From IMG/VR virus record IMGVR_UViG_3300018411_000022, positions 1 to 64,000 of that record: a DNA stretch of 64,000 nucleotides. The stretch is one strand, 5' to 3'. The stretch comes from a virus. A program made the position numbers and the translations under genes. The notes beneath the pieces are model-generated. The model worked only from the letters and a program-made list of their open reading frames with translations. It made no database searches and was not told the origin of the DNA. Of this stretch, positions 1-8,947 are shown piece after piece (positions within the stretch are counted from its first letter, which is position 1; the number at the start of each line of letters is the position of its first letter).

Positions 1-165
1 AACGGCATCATTATTCTGGACCACCAGATGTTGGAGGCTCTGGATGAACTGGCACCCCGCAACGGTGTTTACGACACCCGCAAACCCCGCAGTATCTCTA
101 GCCACATCGCAATCCCTGCGCCTGTGGTGACTACGATCTCGAACTACATCCACCGGGGTCGCTAA
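1..165 (+). CDS. C-terminal end of an unidentified protein (partial)
   Basis: The frame is open from base 1 and stops with TAA at 163-165, leaving the last 54 residues. They end in HIAIPAPVVTTISNYIHRGR. No family is recognised. The gene reads into a GAGGGG/CCCCTC hairpin just downstream, so it is probably the last gene of its transcript. Function unknown. Confidence 0.75.
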   Translation, partial: NGIIILDHQMLEALDELAPRNGVYDTRKPRSISSHIAIPAPVVTTISNYIHRGR

Positions 166-173
166 ATAAACTT

Positions 174-194
174 GAGGGGGCTTTCAGTCCCCTC
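174..194 (+). terminator. GC-rich hairpin between genes
   Basis: GAGGGG pairs with CCCCTC around a 9-nt loop directly after the stop of the first gene. There is no T-tract, so it may be an RNA-processing or attenuating hairpin rather than a strong terminator. Confidence 0.45.
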
Positions 195-212
195 TCACCG
201 AGGACACCTCGA

Positions 213-524
213 ATGAACAAGGCACAAGAGCTGCTCCAACTGGCGCAGAACAATCAACTGAATACGTCGCGGACCTACCTGCTGGTGGTTAAGTCCACCC
301 CACAGGAGTTCAAGGAGATGCGTGAGGAGCTGGCCAAGCACGGCTATACCTTCTCGCTGGTTCCTGATGAACAAACCGAAACGAAGAAAGTGGCCAACGG
401 GGGTAGTGTCCCTGCACCCGCCACCACCTACTCGCTCTACCTCACCAACCCACAAGGCCTCTACCTGGTGGCAAAGCGCGGTACCGAGAAGTGGTTCGCG
501 GAGCGTGGCATCTACGCGATCTAA
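213..524 (+). CDS. hypothetical protein, 103 aa
   Basis: ATG start with CGAGGA about nine bases upstream. The small soluble protein starts MNKAQELLQLAQNN, is helical at first, then mixed, and ends KWFAERGIYAI. No membrane segment, cysteine cluster or known motif is visible. It sits in a series of same-strand small genes, each with its own Shine-Dalgarno (SD) sequence. Function unknown. Confidence 0.7.
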   Translation: MNKAQELLQLAQNNQLNTSRTYLLVVKSTPQEFKEMREELAKHGYTFSLVPDEQTETKKVANGGSVPAPATTYSLYLTNPQGLYLVAKRGTEKWFAERGIYAI

Positions 525-564
525 AATTACCATTAGCCACTACTTTATGTAGAAGGAGTAATTC

Positions 565-1188
565 ATGGCCCAAATGGTAATTGGCGGTACCAATACGTTT
601 GACCAATTGTTGTATGGTGCACCCCACCCCGAAGTGCAGCAGTTTGTCAACACCCTGCATCAGCAGATTACCCCCATGCTAACTCAAGAAGGACTTAACT
701 TCGTTCAGAATACCCGGAACGAGTGGAGTCGGTTCTTCGGTGAGGACGCAGCCCGCCTGGCCCGAGCCGGCGCGCGACGGGTGGTCAGTCTGTGGGATGA
801 TGACAGCATTCGTCAACTGGTGGGTATTGCAGCCTTGCAACATGCCCCGGTGGTGATGCAGCCGTTCCTGATGGCCCAGCCCGAGATCCGCCAAGCGTAT
901 CTGGACCAGAAGATCGACGGTTATAGTGAAACCTATGTGAACGAACATGGCGATGCAGTGGGTGAGGAACATTATCACTACCAGTGCGTCATGTCCGGGA
1001 TTGTAGAGGACACTGAAGAAGGCGAGGAATGGCGTGCAGTCACCTACTTCTTGGAACATGAGAAAGCGGAAGACCAACTGAACTTCGATCAGAAGGTTGA
1101 CGTGCTCTGTACTTGGAGTGAACTGCTGATGCGCTACCGTACTGGCCGGGACGATCCGACCAGTAAATTCAATTCCTCACTTTGGTGA
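565..1188 (+). CDS. hypothetical protein, 207 aa
   Basis: ATG preceded by AAGGAG at ideal spacing. A soluble acidic protein. Residues about 50-100 are helical (SRFFGEDAARLARAGARRVV) and the C-terminal half is rich in Glu, His and Tyr (EEHYHYQC). No catalytic motif is recognised. The stop is followed by a perfect 10-bp hairpin (1192-1214). Probably a conserved phiKZ-group protein of unknown role; that is an inference from context only. Confidence 0.7.
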   Translation: MAQMVIGGTNTFDQLLYGAPHPEVQQFVNTLHQQITPMLTQEGLNFVQNTRNEWSRFFGEDAARLARAGARRVVSLWDDDSIRQLVGIAALQHAPVVMQPFLMAQPEIRQAYLDQKIDGYSETYVNEHGDAVGEEHYHYQCVMSGIVEDTEEGEEWRAVTYFLEHEKAEDQLNFDQKVDVLCTWSELLMRYRTGRDDPTSKFNSSLW

Positions 1189-1191
1189 TTG

Positions 1192-1214
1192 GTGAGGGGA
1201 CTTTGTCCCCTCAC
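1192..1214 (+). terminator. 10-bp intergenic hairpin
   Basis: GTGAGGGGAC pairs perfectly with GTCCCCTCAC around a 3-nt loop, immediately after the preceding stop codon. No T-run follows; the downstream bases read TTTATATG. Confidence 0.55.
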
Positions 1215-1266
1215 TCATCCCCTTTATATGAAGCCTTATTTTTTGCCCTGTCTCGTTGAGGTGTAT

Positions 1267-1668
1267 ATGAATGTTGAGATCCCCTCCCTCAGTGCCTCTG
1301 GTTGGGTTGGTGATGTTCCCGAGAAGCTCGATAAGTTGTTGGGGTATTTCTTGGTGAGCGAGAAATCTCAATCCTTCATCTTCGACGGATCAGTGGCATC
1401 CTTCCCCGCCATTATCCAGAACAACACCGAACAACCCATGCGCTTGGCCGACGAAACTCGCAGTACGTTGGTGACGTTGCTCTCCCGGTACTTTGACGGT
1501 GCTGAGGTGGATGCTGAAGCTACCACCCCTGACCCTGACAGACCCGACCTGATCGACCTTTCGCTGGATATCCGAGTGCTGGTAAATGGTCAACAGTATT
1601 ACGCCGGTCGTGAGTTGTCCTTGATCAACTCCAAAGTGGCGAAAATTGCTGAAATCAACAACGGTTAA
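1267..1668 (+). CDS. hypothetical protein, 133 aa
   Basis: The frame opens at 1189, but the first 26 codons lie in the hairpin region and the ATG at 1267 has GAGG at good spacing, so 1267 is chosen. The protein begins MNVEIPSLSASGWVGDVPEK and has a central acidic stretch. No recognised domain. It is followed closely by the next gene of the same series. Function unknown. Confidence 0.65.
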   Translation: MNVEIPSLSASGWVGDVPEKLDKLLGYFLVSEKSQSFIFDGSVASFPAIIQNNTEQPMRLADETRSTLVTLLSRYFDGAEVDAEATTPDPDRPDLIDLSLDIRVLVNGQQYYAGRELSLINSKVAKIAEINNG

Positions 1669-1685
1669 AAAAAAGGAAACCCCCT

Positions 1686-2369
1686 GTGACCACTCCCGAT
1701 TATTCTTTGACGACTACCCCTACTTCCCAAGAAACCACAACCGCTGCTCCAGTAACGGTGGAGGGGAACGGTGTTGCTGCTCGTATGAGACAGTCCACAT
1801 TCCCACAACAAGGTCCGAAAGTGGACCAAGTTTTCATCCGACTGAATCAGTTGATCTCGGTACTGGATGAAGTGGTGACCGAACAAAATGTCAAGATCAT
1901 CCGTCTGGCAGAAATTTGCGCAGACAAGGCCAGTCTCAAAATGGTGGAAGAAATCGGTACCAAGTTTGATGACCTGATCGTTGAGCTGCGTCAACGCTTG
2001 ACACAAACCCAACACAGTCACGACCACCACGCCCACACCCCGGAACCTAAAACGATCCAACAACTGGTGGAGGAGGGTCGGGCTACTATCGACTCCTCAC
2101 TGGAATGTACGGACCATGCTCTGGTTATGTGTGTACTGCGTGACGGCGGGTTGTTTCTCTACGATATCACTCGTGATGAGAATGGCCTGCCCCAGTACAA
2201 ACCCTTCGACGCCGAATCCGACGCAACTCAACTCGGAACCGCCGTGCTCGAAGAACACCGCTCCAAACAGTACAAACCCGGTCAGCTGGTTTACATCACT
2301 GTTAACCTGATCACTGACAAGCCCCTGGATGAAACTTCTGTCCAGGTGCCGGTTAAAACACAATCGTAA
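1686..2369 (+). CDS. hypothetical protein, 227 aa, Thr/Pro-rich N-terminus
   Basis: GTG start with AAAGGAAA upstream. The first 40 residues are low-complexity Thr/Ser/Pro. Residues about 45-100 have a heptad-like pattern (LNQLISVLDEVVTEQNVKII) suggesting a coiled coil. A His-rich linker (SHDHHAHTPEP) leads to a folded C-terminal half. The layout suits a structural or scaffold-like protein, but no family is recognised. Confidence 0.65.
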   Translation: MTTPDYSLTTTPTSQETTTAAPVTVEGNGVAARMRQSTFPQQGPKVDQVFIRLNQLISVLDEVVTEQNVKIIRLAEICADKASLKMVEEIGTKFDDLIVELRQRLTQTQHSHDHHAHTPEPKTIQQLVEEGRATIDSSLECTDHALVMCVLRDGGLFLYDITRDENGLPQYKPFDAESDATQLGTAVLEEHRSKQYKPGQLVYITVNLITDKPLDETSVQVPVKTQS

Positions 2370-2392
2370 AGCGCACTAAGTAACTCTTTATA

Positions 2393-2426
2393 CACAACGG
2401 CTAGGGTATGACCCTAGTCGTTTGTG
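2393..2426 (+). terminator. long intergenic hairpin with ATG in its loop
   Basis: CACAACGGCTAGGGT pairs with ACCCTAGTCGTTTGTG (one G-U pair, one bulge) around the loop ATG at 2408-2410. That ATG heads the longest reading of the next frame, but it lies inside the hairpin, which argues against its use as a start. Confidence 0.55.
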
Positions 2427-2440
2427 TTGAGGACCAGACC

Positions 2441-2989
2441 ATGACGAAGAAAGAACCGATTGTAAAAAACACCGAACGCGTTAAAGAAGCCATCTCAGAC
2501 CTTAACCAATTGTTCCAAAGTGATGTGCCGCGTTGCAGCGAAGAGTACTTTCGCGAAGCCATCCTACCCATGTTGCTGAGCACTGAAGAACGCCCGAGCC
2601 TTCAGCCTTGGCTTCAAGTGTCGGACAACGTCAAACGGCCGTTGGATGTCTATCGTGGTAGCGAACTGCTTTTCCGTTGCCCCCCGATCTCTCGTCGGTT
2701 TACCTTCAAGCCGGCTCGTCATCGGGGCGACACGATGTTCGAACACGTAGCCAAGTCCCTACAAAAAGACGACGTGGTGCCCACCCTTGGTCAACGCTAC
2801 ATCGGTAATGCGGTGAAGGCCAAAACCCAAGTAGTGGCCCTGTCTGAAGCGGAGAAAGAGGAATGGCGTGTTGTGTTGCGACATTTTGGGGTGATCAAAG
2901 ACCCTAACGCAACCAAAGTTGCCGAACCACAAACCACTACCTCACCATCCAGTGATGGGGACTTCATCGATGACTACGAGCTTGCGTGA
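2441..2989 (+). CDS. hypothetical protein, 182 aa
   Basis: The start at 2441 (MTKKEPIVKNTERVK) has TGAGGA eight bases upstream. The earlier in-frame ATG at 2408 is in the loop of a hairpin and lacks an SD. The protein is helical, with a basic middle (RRFTFKPARHRGD) and an acidic tail (DGDFIDDYELA). Its last 20 bases overlap the nuclease gene downstream, suggesting translational coupling. Function unknown. Confidence 0.65.
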   Translation: MTKKEPIVKNTERVKEAISDLNQLFQSDVPRCSEEYFREAILPMLLSTEERPSLQPWLQVSDNVKRPLDVYRGSELLFRCPPISRRFTFKPARHRGDTMFEHVAKSLQKDDVVPTLGQRYIGNAVKAKTQVVALSEAEKEEWRVVLRHFGVIKDPNATKVAEPQTTTSPSSDGDFIDDYELA

Positions 2990-4109
2990 GCTAACGATCG
3001 CCGAAATAGGTGATGTGCACTTAGGTCACCACAACACCGAAACGGCCCACATCATCGAAAACCTTCGTCGGGAGTTTCCGGACACTGATGCCTTTGGTGA
3101 ACTGGATTTGTTCATCATTGCAGGGGACCTGTTTGATCGACTGTTGGATTACTCCGATCCTAACCTGGAGTTGATCGACCGTTGGATGAACGACTTCCTC
3201 GCTCAGTGTAAACGACGCAATGTCATTGTTCGGTGTCTGTACGGAACACCTTCGCATGATTGGCAACAAAGTGCGAACATGGTGTACGCCAACAACACGA
3301 TAGGGGCCAACTTTAAATACGTTGATACCCTGTCGATTGAGTACATTGCCGAATTGGGGATTCACGTCCTGTACGTTCCGGATGAGTGGAAACACGATCC
3401 CAACGATGTGTGGTTGGATGTTCAAAAAGCATTGGCTGAACACGGCTTGGAAAAAGTGGACTTCACCGTCCTTCACGGGGCTTTCGAGCACCAGCTGCCT
3501 GAACACGTCCCGGCCCCAAAGCACCAATGTGACCGTTACCAGAACATCACCCGGTACTTTGTATTCGGGGGACACATCCACAAACGCTCGCAGAACGGCA
3601 ACATTCTGGCAGCAGGTTCTTTTGATCGACTCTGTCACGGTGAGGAAGAAGCCAAAGGACATCTCTGGGTTAAAACCAAAGCCGATGGTCGGCATGAAAT
3701 TCGCTTTATAGAAAACCGTAACGCTAAGATGTATGTCTCGGTAGACTGTAGTGGCGATAGCCTGGATTTGGCCACCGATAAGGTAGAGCAGCAAGTATTG
3801 GCGCTACCGCCAGGCTCACATGTACGCATCTTAGCAAATAAGACGGACCCCATCATCCTCAGTTTGAATGAACTGAAGACGAAGTACACCGAGCACTTCC
3901 TAACCACCAAGGTCATGGACCAAGAGAAAGGTAAACGTGAGGCGGTTAACCGCATCATCACACCCTTTACCCCTGCTGCCATTACCCCCGACAACATCTT
4001 CGGTTTGATAATGGCGCGCTTCAAGGAAGAAGTTCACGATCCTCTCTACCACCAACTTGCGGAGAATCTGTTAAATGACCAGAAGATATTCTCCTCTGGC
4101 CGAACGTGA
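2970..4109 (+). CDS. SbcD/Mre11-like metallophosphoesterase nuclease
   Basis: Calcineurin-type metallophosphoesterase. Metal-binding motifs are in order: GDVHLGH at residues 14-20, GDLFDR at 52-57, GTPSHDW at 92-98 (in place of the usual GNHD) and GGHIHKR near 205. This is the SbcD/Mre11 pattern: a two-metal DNA nuclease that processes ends during replication and recombination, usually with an SbcC ATPase. I see no SbcC here. The start at 2970 has GGGGA upstream; 2919 and 2955 are earlier in-frame ATGs with poor SDs. It overlaps both neighbours, so the three genes are probably co-translated. The substitution in the third motif means activity cannot be taken for granted. Confidence 0.8.
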   Translation: MTTSLRELTIAEIGDVHLGHHNTETAHIIENLRREFPDTDAFGELDLFIIAGDLFDRLLDYSDPNLELIDRWMNDFLAQCKRRNVIVRCLYGTPSHDWQQSANMVYANNTIGANFKYVDTLSIEYIAELGIHVLYVPDEWKHDPNDVWLDVQKALAEHGLEKVDFTVLHGAFEHQLPEHVPAPKHQCDRYQNITRYFVFGGHIHKRSQNGNILAAGSFDRLCHGEEEAKGHLWVKTKADGRHEIRFIENRNAKMYVSVDCSGDSLDLATDKVEQQVLALPPGSHVRILANKTDPIILSLNELKTKYTEHFLTTKVMDQEKGKREAVNRIITPFTPAAITPDNIFGLIMARFKEEVHDPLYHQLAENLLNDQKIFSSGRT

Positions 4110-4929
4110 ACTGGGTAATTACGCCCCGATCTCCATTGCCACAGCGTTAGCACTGGAGAGTGCGTTCGGGGTGTCGGAGGATCACCCGGAACACAAGGCA
4201 AAACCACCGATCAACAACTATCGTGCCATCTGGTTCAACGTACGCACCCTGCTACGGAACCTGATCGGCGCGGTAGCGCGCGATCGAAAGGATGCAATAA
4301 AGGACGATGACTTGTTTGATGCGTTAACCGCTGAGATTCAGGTCATCATGGGGTCGCTAGATTCCGTCACGCGAGGTTTGTGTACCCCGTATTTCTACAT
4401 TCAGTCCTACGCAGGGTTGGAGAAGAAATACCAACATTGTTTTCTCAAGACCCCCAAAACGGATTTGCAGAAAGCAATGGTGTCGCAAGAGGATTTTGTC
4501 CTAGGGGCATTGACCAAAAGCGGCGTGATTGATTTACAACACAGCGACTTGACCCTTAAGGGTTGTCCTCAAGACAGTTTGATTGTGACGCATATGCCAA
4601 TCGATCTACTGTCTCGCTACGAATTCCAAAGACTGGATCTATTGGAGTCTCACACCGGTAAGATCAAACCACACACCCAGTGGTCGTCAAAGCTCACAGG
4701 GGGTGCTGGGTTGGATTTGACCCGGATGCCTTTTAACCACGTAACCCTTCAACTCTTCGGTGATGGTGTTCACTTTCAAACCTTCCCTATTAAAGAGAAG
4801 CGTCAGTTTGTGGACATGGCGTCTAAGTATCTTTGGACACCAACCACCACATTGGGTCGGATGAAACAGTGTATCAACAGCTACCCCTTTCACCCTGAAT
4901 TCAAAATGATTTTGTTGAAGATGTTCTAA
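4075..4929 (+). CDS. hypothetical protein coupled to the SbcD-like nuclease, 284 aa
   Basis: Starts inside the last 35 bases of the nuclease gene with GGAG upstream, so it is translationally coupled and could act with it. The N-terminal half is helical with a basic stretch near residues 60-75; the C-terminal half is mixed. No Walker motif is present, so it is not an SbcC. A strong hairpin at 4931-4958 ends the unit. Function unknown. Confidence 0.7.
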   Translation: MTRRYSPLAERELGNYAPISIATALALESAFGVSEDHPEHKAKPPINNYRAIWFNVRTLLRNLIGAVARDRKDAIKDDDLFDALTAEIQVIMGSLDSVTRGLCTPYFYIQSYAGLEKKYQHCFLKTPKTDLQKAMVSQEDFVLGALTKSGVIDLQHSDLTLKGCPQDSLIVTHMPIDLLSRYEFQRLDLLESHTGKIKPHTQWSSKLTGGAGLDLTRMPFNHVTLQLFGDGVHFQTFPIKEKRQFVDMASKYLWTPTTTLGRMKQCINSYPFHPEFKMILLKMF

Positions 4930-4930
4930 C

Positions 4931-4958
4931 GCAAAAAGGTAAAAAACTACCTTTTTGC
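4931..4958 (+). terminator. intrinsic-type hairpin terminator
   Basis: GCAAAAAGGTA pairs perfectly with TACCTTTTTGC around a 6-nt A-rich loop right after the stop. The T-tract lies in the descending arm. Confidence 0.6.
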
Positions 4959-4993
4959 CCCATAATGTGTAAAACCGAGGAGTGACAAAAATC

Positions 4994-5743
4994 ATGGCTG
5001 GCAACAACAATTTCCGTCCGGCACCGCGTAAGAAAAACGCCCTGGACGAGTACAAACTTCGCCTTTCGGGTCCAACCCTGACCGACCAAGGTGCGAAGTT
5101 CCCCGGCGCGCTGGCTGTTAGCGTGGTCAAAAACCAAATCCACCTGGACGTCTACACCAACGTTCCGAACGACAAGAACAATGGCAACATCCGTGCTGCC
5201 ATGGATCATCTGACTTTCGGGGCATTCCTCGAACTGTTCGATGCGGTCCTGAAGTCGGGTCCCGACACGGCTTACAAGATCGTCAACAAGAACCATACCT
5301 TCTTCGAAGGCAAGCGTTCTGAAGAACCTCGTGTGGTGTCCACCACCATTCTGGGTCGCGACAAAGAAGGCGTGATGTTCATTGCGCTGGTCGCCAAGGA
5401 TCGTCCGTACCTGAAGTTCGATTTCCTGGGCACCAACTACCATGCGATCATGGGTCCGGATGGTCAACCGCTCTCGAAAGCTGAAGCGTCGAACTTCTTC
5501 GCTCGTGGCTGGCGTCGTACCATCAACAACCTGACCGGCGGTGTGGCTGTTGCTGAGTACGTGGCTCCGGAACCGAAGAACAAAGACGGTGGTTCTGGTG
5601 GTGGTTACAACGGTGGCGGCAACCGTAATGGTGGCGGCAACGGCGGTGGCTACAACGGCGGTGGTAATCGCAACGGCGGTAACGGCGGCGCACCGGCAAG
5701 TAGTGGTAACGACTGGGGCAGCGACGACGATTACAACATGTAA
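4994..5743 (+). CDS. probable single-stranded DNA-binding protein with Gly/Asn-rich tail
   Basis: The start at 4994 (MAGNNNFRPAP) lies 11-12 bases from GAGGAG; an in-frame GTG at 4982 overlaps the SD and is rejected. Residues 1-195 form a mixed domain. Residues about 200-230 are a tandem Gly/Tyr/Asn repeat (GGGYNGGGNRNGGGN). The protein ends in an acidic tip, DWGSDDDYNM. A globular domain, flexible Gly-rich linker and acidic tip is the architecture of SSB-type proteins, whose tip recruits replication partners. Codon usage is strongly biased, as expected for an abundant protein. The fold itself is not proven from sequence; another abundant nucleic-acid-binding protein is possible. Confidence 0.55.
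   Translation: MAGNNNFRPAPRKKNALDEYKLRLSGPTLTDQGAKFPGALAVSVVKNQIHLDVYTNVPNDKNNGNIRAAMDHLTFGAFLELFDAVLKSGPDTAYKIVNKNHTFFEGKRSEEPRVVSTTILGRDKEGVMFIALVAKDRPYLKFDFLGTNYHAIMGPDGQPLSKAEASNFFARGWRRTINNLTGGVAVAEYVAPEPKNKDGGSGGGYNGGGNRNGGGNGGGYNGGGNRNGGNGGAPASSGNDWGSDDDYNM
5597..5683 (+). repeat. tandem repeat coding Gly/Tyr/Asn linker
   Basis: Two near-identical units of 45 and 42 nt encode GGGYNGGGNRNGGGN and GGGYNGGGNRNGGN within the SSB-like gene. The copies differ mainly at third codon positions, so the repeat is maintained at protein level. Confidence 0.75.
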
Positions 5744-5755
5744 CACCCCACGAGT

Positions 5756-5782
5756 CCTGCTGTCGGCCTGTCCGGCAGCAGG
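5756..5782 (+). terminator. 11-bp hairpin after the SSB-like gene
   Basis: CCTGCTGTCGG pairs with CCGGCAGCAGG (one wobble pair) around a 5-nt loop. No T-tract. The rest of 5783-5877 holds an AT-rich stretch (TATAAGTGTATAATATCC at 5829-5846) that may be a promoter, then the SD of the next gene. Confidence 0.5.
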
Positions 5783-5877
5783 CACACCAACCCACGTCCC
5801 TCCATGCGACCACGGGATTGAAAGCTTTTATAAGTGTATAATATCCTCTGGCAACCAGTACTAAGGAGTACCTGTTT

Positions 5878-7440
5878 ATGAAGATTGCCGGCATTCGTTC
5901 GAAAGAGAACCAATCGGCCCAGATGATCGGTTCTTTTCTGACGAGCCATCAGGGACAGGAGTTGGAGTGGAGTGGGTCGATGCTCAATCGCACCAGCTTC
6001 AAGAATCTCGACAATCTGTTTAACCCGATCAATGGGTTCATCGCCTCATGGCCTGCGGATAAGCAACAAGCTTTATGGGAGTGTTACGTTGAAGCTTACG
6101 AGCTGATGCGGACACAGGGGGAGCTTCGACTGCTGTTCGGTAAGTTGAAGAAAGTTGTAAAGCGGATGTACGATCTCTTTACCTACGACCAACTGCGTTA
6201 TTGGGTCTTGGGGTACGGAAGCATCTATATCCCGGAGAACATCTACGACCAGTATGACGGTAATCCCGAGGACCGGACATACCTGATCAACGACTATAAA
6301 GAGCTGGCCGTCTTGGCAGTGTCGTTGGAGCTGATGGTTCCGGTGTTCTACCAGTTCATCTTCATCAACAAGAACGTGGGTAACAACCATAAGGAGCAAT
6401 ACGCCTACGGTCTTCTTGGGGACACTTGGATCGAAACCACACCAGGTGCTCAACGTCTGCGGGCTTATGTGGAAGCCAACATTGCACGAGAAGCGATTTC
6501 GGTGGCTTCGGTGTGTTTTGGTCTGAGTTCTACTGAATTGCCAGACCACCTGTACTGTCGCGCCATCGTCAAGAAAGTGGCGTTGTCGGAAGTGACGGTG
6601 GTGGATGTCAACAGTAGCATCATCAGCAACGTGTACCACTACCTGCGCAATACCTACAAGTCTTTGGATCGCAGCTTTACAGCCGGTGACGGCAAGCTGA
6701 ATCCCAAGCATAACCCGACCGATCGTGGTGGCGATGAAGACAACATGTCGATCGCTGAAACCTACAAGGTCAAGCAAGAAATCTCGGATGGTGATCTGAT
6801 CCCCCAATCGATCTACACTGAGAACTACATGCAGATGACGCATGCTATCGATCCGACGGTACCGCCGGAGTTGGTGGAGATGTGCATCCGCAATGCATGG
6901 AAGCTGGAGCTGGACCCGATAGCCCCACACCAGATGACTTTGGTTCAGTGGGTCATGTCGAAAGTCCTGTCCCCACGGGCGATCCCGAACCTGGACAAAC
7001 CTTCTCTCCTTCGCACCATCGGCGCCACCCAAGCCTTGATGTTCCATTGGGGCTTCAAAGAGCTGGCGGTGTTGTTGACTGCAACGGCTTATAACTGGGA
7101 AGAAGAGTCGGCGATGTTCACGGTGGAAAGCCGTAGCCGTATCAGTTCAGATGCGGTACAAAAGCTGGTGGGTCTGTACCCCTACAGCACAAGACAGAGC
7201 GGTAAAACTTCAGACCGACAGACCAATGCGGCTTGTCGGGCCATTGATGCCCTTGCACTGGAAATGTCGACCAACTACTGGGCCGTCTATGTACCAGTTG
7301 AGAAAGTCAGTGAGTTTCGCTTTGAGTTCGACAACGTGATCACAGTACCGGCCGATGTGAAAAGTCAATTGGTTCGCCTCTTGATGGATTACATTCTGAC
7401 CCCCGTCGATCACCAGTTGGCGGCCGCTCGCATAATCTAA
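5878..7440 (+). CDS. probable non-virion RNAP fifth subunit (phiKZ gp68-like)
   Basis: 520 aa, ATG start with AAGGAG. The identification is mainly positional. In phiKZ, gp68 is the extra subunit of the non-virion RNA polymerase, needed for promoter recognition and about this size. Its gene is followed by two conserved genes, then the beta C-terminal, beta-prime C-terminal and helicase genes, the same order as here. The protein is soluble and helical, with no catalytic motif. It begins MKIAGIRSKENQSAQM and ends VDHQLAAARII. An AT-rich promoter candidate lies at 5829-5846. A direct comparison with gp68 would settle the call. Confidence 0.6.
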   Translation: MKIAGIRSKENQSAQMIGSFLTSHQGQELEWSGSMLNRTSFKNLDNLFNPINGFIASWPADKQQALWECYVEAYELMRTQGELRLLFGKLKKVVKRMYDLFTYDQLRYWVLGYGSIYIPENIYDQYDGNPEDRTYLINDYKELAVLAVSLELMVPVFYQFIFINKNVGNNHKEQYAYGLLGDTWIETTPGAQRLRAYVEANIAREAISVASVCFGLSSTELPDHLYCRAIVKKVALSEVTVVDVNSSIISNVYHYLRNTYKSLDRSFTAGDGKLNPKHNPTDRGGDEDNMSIAETYKVKQEISDGDLIPQSIYTENYMQMTHAIDPTVPPELVEMCIRNAWKLELDPIAPHQMTLVQWVMSKVLSPRAIPNLDKPSLLRTIGATQALMFHWGFKELAVLLTATAYNWEEESAMFTVESRSRISSDAVQKLVGLYPYSTRQSGKTSDRQTNAACRAIDALALEMSTNYWAVYVPVEKVSEFRFEFDNVITVPADVKSQLVRLLMDYILTPVDHQLAAARII

Positions 7441-7468
7441 ACCCCTTGTTAGTAAGGAACGTTCCCCT

Positions 7469-8947
7469 ATGTTGCCCAGTTATGTAAAGATCGTTCGAGT
7501 TCTGTTCACCCCGACCGGATCTCACAACCCACAGTTCCAACGTCCTTATCACCTGACCAACAACGTGGACAACAACATGGTTGACACGCTGCGTCAGGTC
7601 ACTCAGGAGGGTCAACATATCACCCCCGGTGCACTGGCCCCTTACGCAGGTAGCATCCTGCGTCCTTCGGCTGACGTTTACTGGGACAGTAACATTATCA
7701 GTGGTTGGGATACCCCACGCCTGCGTTTCATGATGGAGGTGGAGATTCAGAATCAAACCGGCTTGGTCAAGCAGTACATGTCGGGGTACACCAACTACCA
7801 AGGCTACCATCGCAATCTGAACAACGTAAGCTTCGACCCGGACATGCAGTTGGTCGTCAACCGCGTGCTCAGCTTGAACCTCGGTGCACAGGGTGGCATC
7901 CGTCTGGCCGGTTCTGATCGAGTCCTCTCGGGTGAGTACAACCCAACCTTCGGTATGGGCGGCGGCGAAACGGTTACGCTGGGTCTGCGTCCAGAGGACG
8001 TGTTCAGCATCATGCAGATTGCAGGACCGGGCAACTACTCCGAACCTGTGATTGATGGTCGTACGGCTTTTGCTGGGAACACACCCAAGTTCTCCACGAT
8101 TGCCAACGACCTGCCCAACCAGTACCTCTCTCGAGTGCTCAAGGGCTCGCTGCCGATCCACAACATCTCAGCGTCCGATGGCATGGCCACCCCGTACGGC
8201 GACACCCTCGATCGTGCGATCGGTCATTACGCCGAGATGAGCATCAACCAAAACCGGATCTTGCACCAGATCATCCAGAACGGTGGTTTCCAAGAAGGGT
8301 GTTCATTCACCTACAAGTGTCTCATGGAAATCGGGTCGAACCATGGCAACCTCGACGATCGCGTCAGTCTGATCGAACCGTCCACCACCGGTGGATTCGA
8401 GATGCCGCTTCACCAAGCAGGTGCCTCGGCCAACTGGAATGCGTCGAACACCGAAGGCATCATTGCACAGGTGATCAGTTCGCAAGTTCCCGCGTTGATG
8501 TCGGACCACTTCCTGACCAAGGTGGCGTTCTCGGCTACCAACCGTACGGTGACCCGTGAGTTCTTGGTTGACCTTCAAGGCGCCCCGTCGTCCTGGCTCC
8601 CCACCCCGGAGATGATCAAGTTCGCCACCAACAGTTTCATCAACCGTTTGATTCACGAGATCCTCACCGGTCTTTCGATCAACAACGCAGTGGACTTCAA
8701 CATCCGTGTCATGATTGACATGTATGGCGAAACCCACATCTTCGCTTCTGTAATGGGAGGTCCTGAGCAGTACTTCTGTGCGCCGTCCTTTGCAGATTCG
8801 CTGACCACCCCGCTGCTCTCGCAAAACGTCAACTACGCCATGCAGTACGTCAGCGACATCGAAAGCTTGGCAAACAAAACTGTGACCCAGGTCGCAAACA
8901 ATCAAAACCCACTCGGAGGCATGAACTATGCTCATTCCACTATATGA
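7469..8947 (+). CDS. conserved phiKZ-type protein, 492 aa (gp69 position)
   Basis: ATG start with TAAGGAAC upstream. A soluble, glycine-rich protein (GGGETVTLGLRPEDVF near 170) with no recognised motif. It lies between the gp68-like and RNAP beta genes, the position of phiKZ gp69, and overlaps the next gene by 20 bases. It may be structural or transcription-linked. Function unknown. Confidence 0.65.
   Translation: MLPSYVKIVRVLFTPTGSHNPQFQRPYHLTNNVDNNMVDTLRQVTQEGQHITPGALAPYAGSILRPSADVYWDSNIISGWDTPRLRFMMEVEIQNQTGLVKQYMSGYTNYQGYHRNLNNVSFDPDMQLVVNRVLSLNLGAQGGIRLAGSDRVLSGEYNPTFGMGGGETVTLGLRPEDVFSIMQIAGPGNYSEPVIDGRTAFAGNTPKFSTIANDLPNQYLSRVLKGSLPIHNISASDGMATPYGDTLDRAIGHYAEMSINQNRILHQIIQNGGFQEGCSFTYKCLMEIGSNHGNLDDRVSLIEPSTTGGFEMPLHQAGASANWNASNTEGIIAQVISSQVPALMSDHFLTKVAFSATNRTVTREFLVDLQGAPSSWLPTPEMIKFATNSFINRLIHEILTGLSINNAVDFNIRVMIDMYGETHIFASVMGGPEQYFCAPSFADSLTTPLLSQNVNYAMQYVSDIESLANKTVTQVANNQNPLGGMNYAHSTI

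Noticed and set aside
5818-5842. Host-like promoter TTGAAA ... TATAAT before the gp68-like gene
   Set aside because: The spacing between the two boxes is only 13 bases, too short for a bacterial sigma-70 promoter. The AT-rich element is more likely read by a phage RNAP, if at all.
5523-5894. Long minus-strand frames full of Arg/His/Cys opposite the SSB-like gene
   Set aside because: They mirror the Gly/Asn repeat on the plus strand; their low-complexity composition is a direct consequence of that repeat, and no SD is present.
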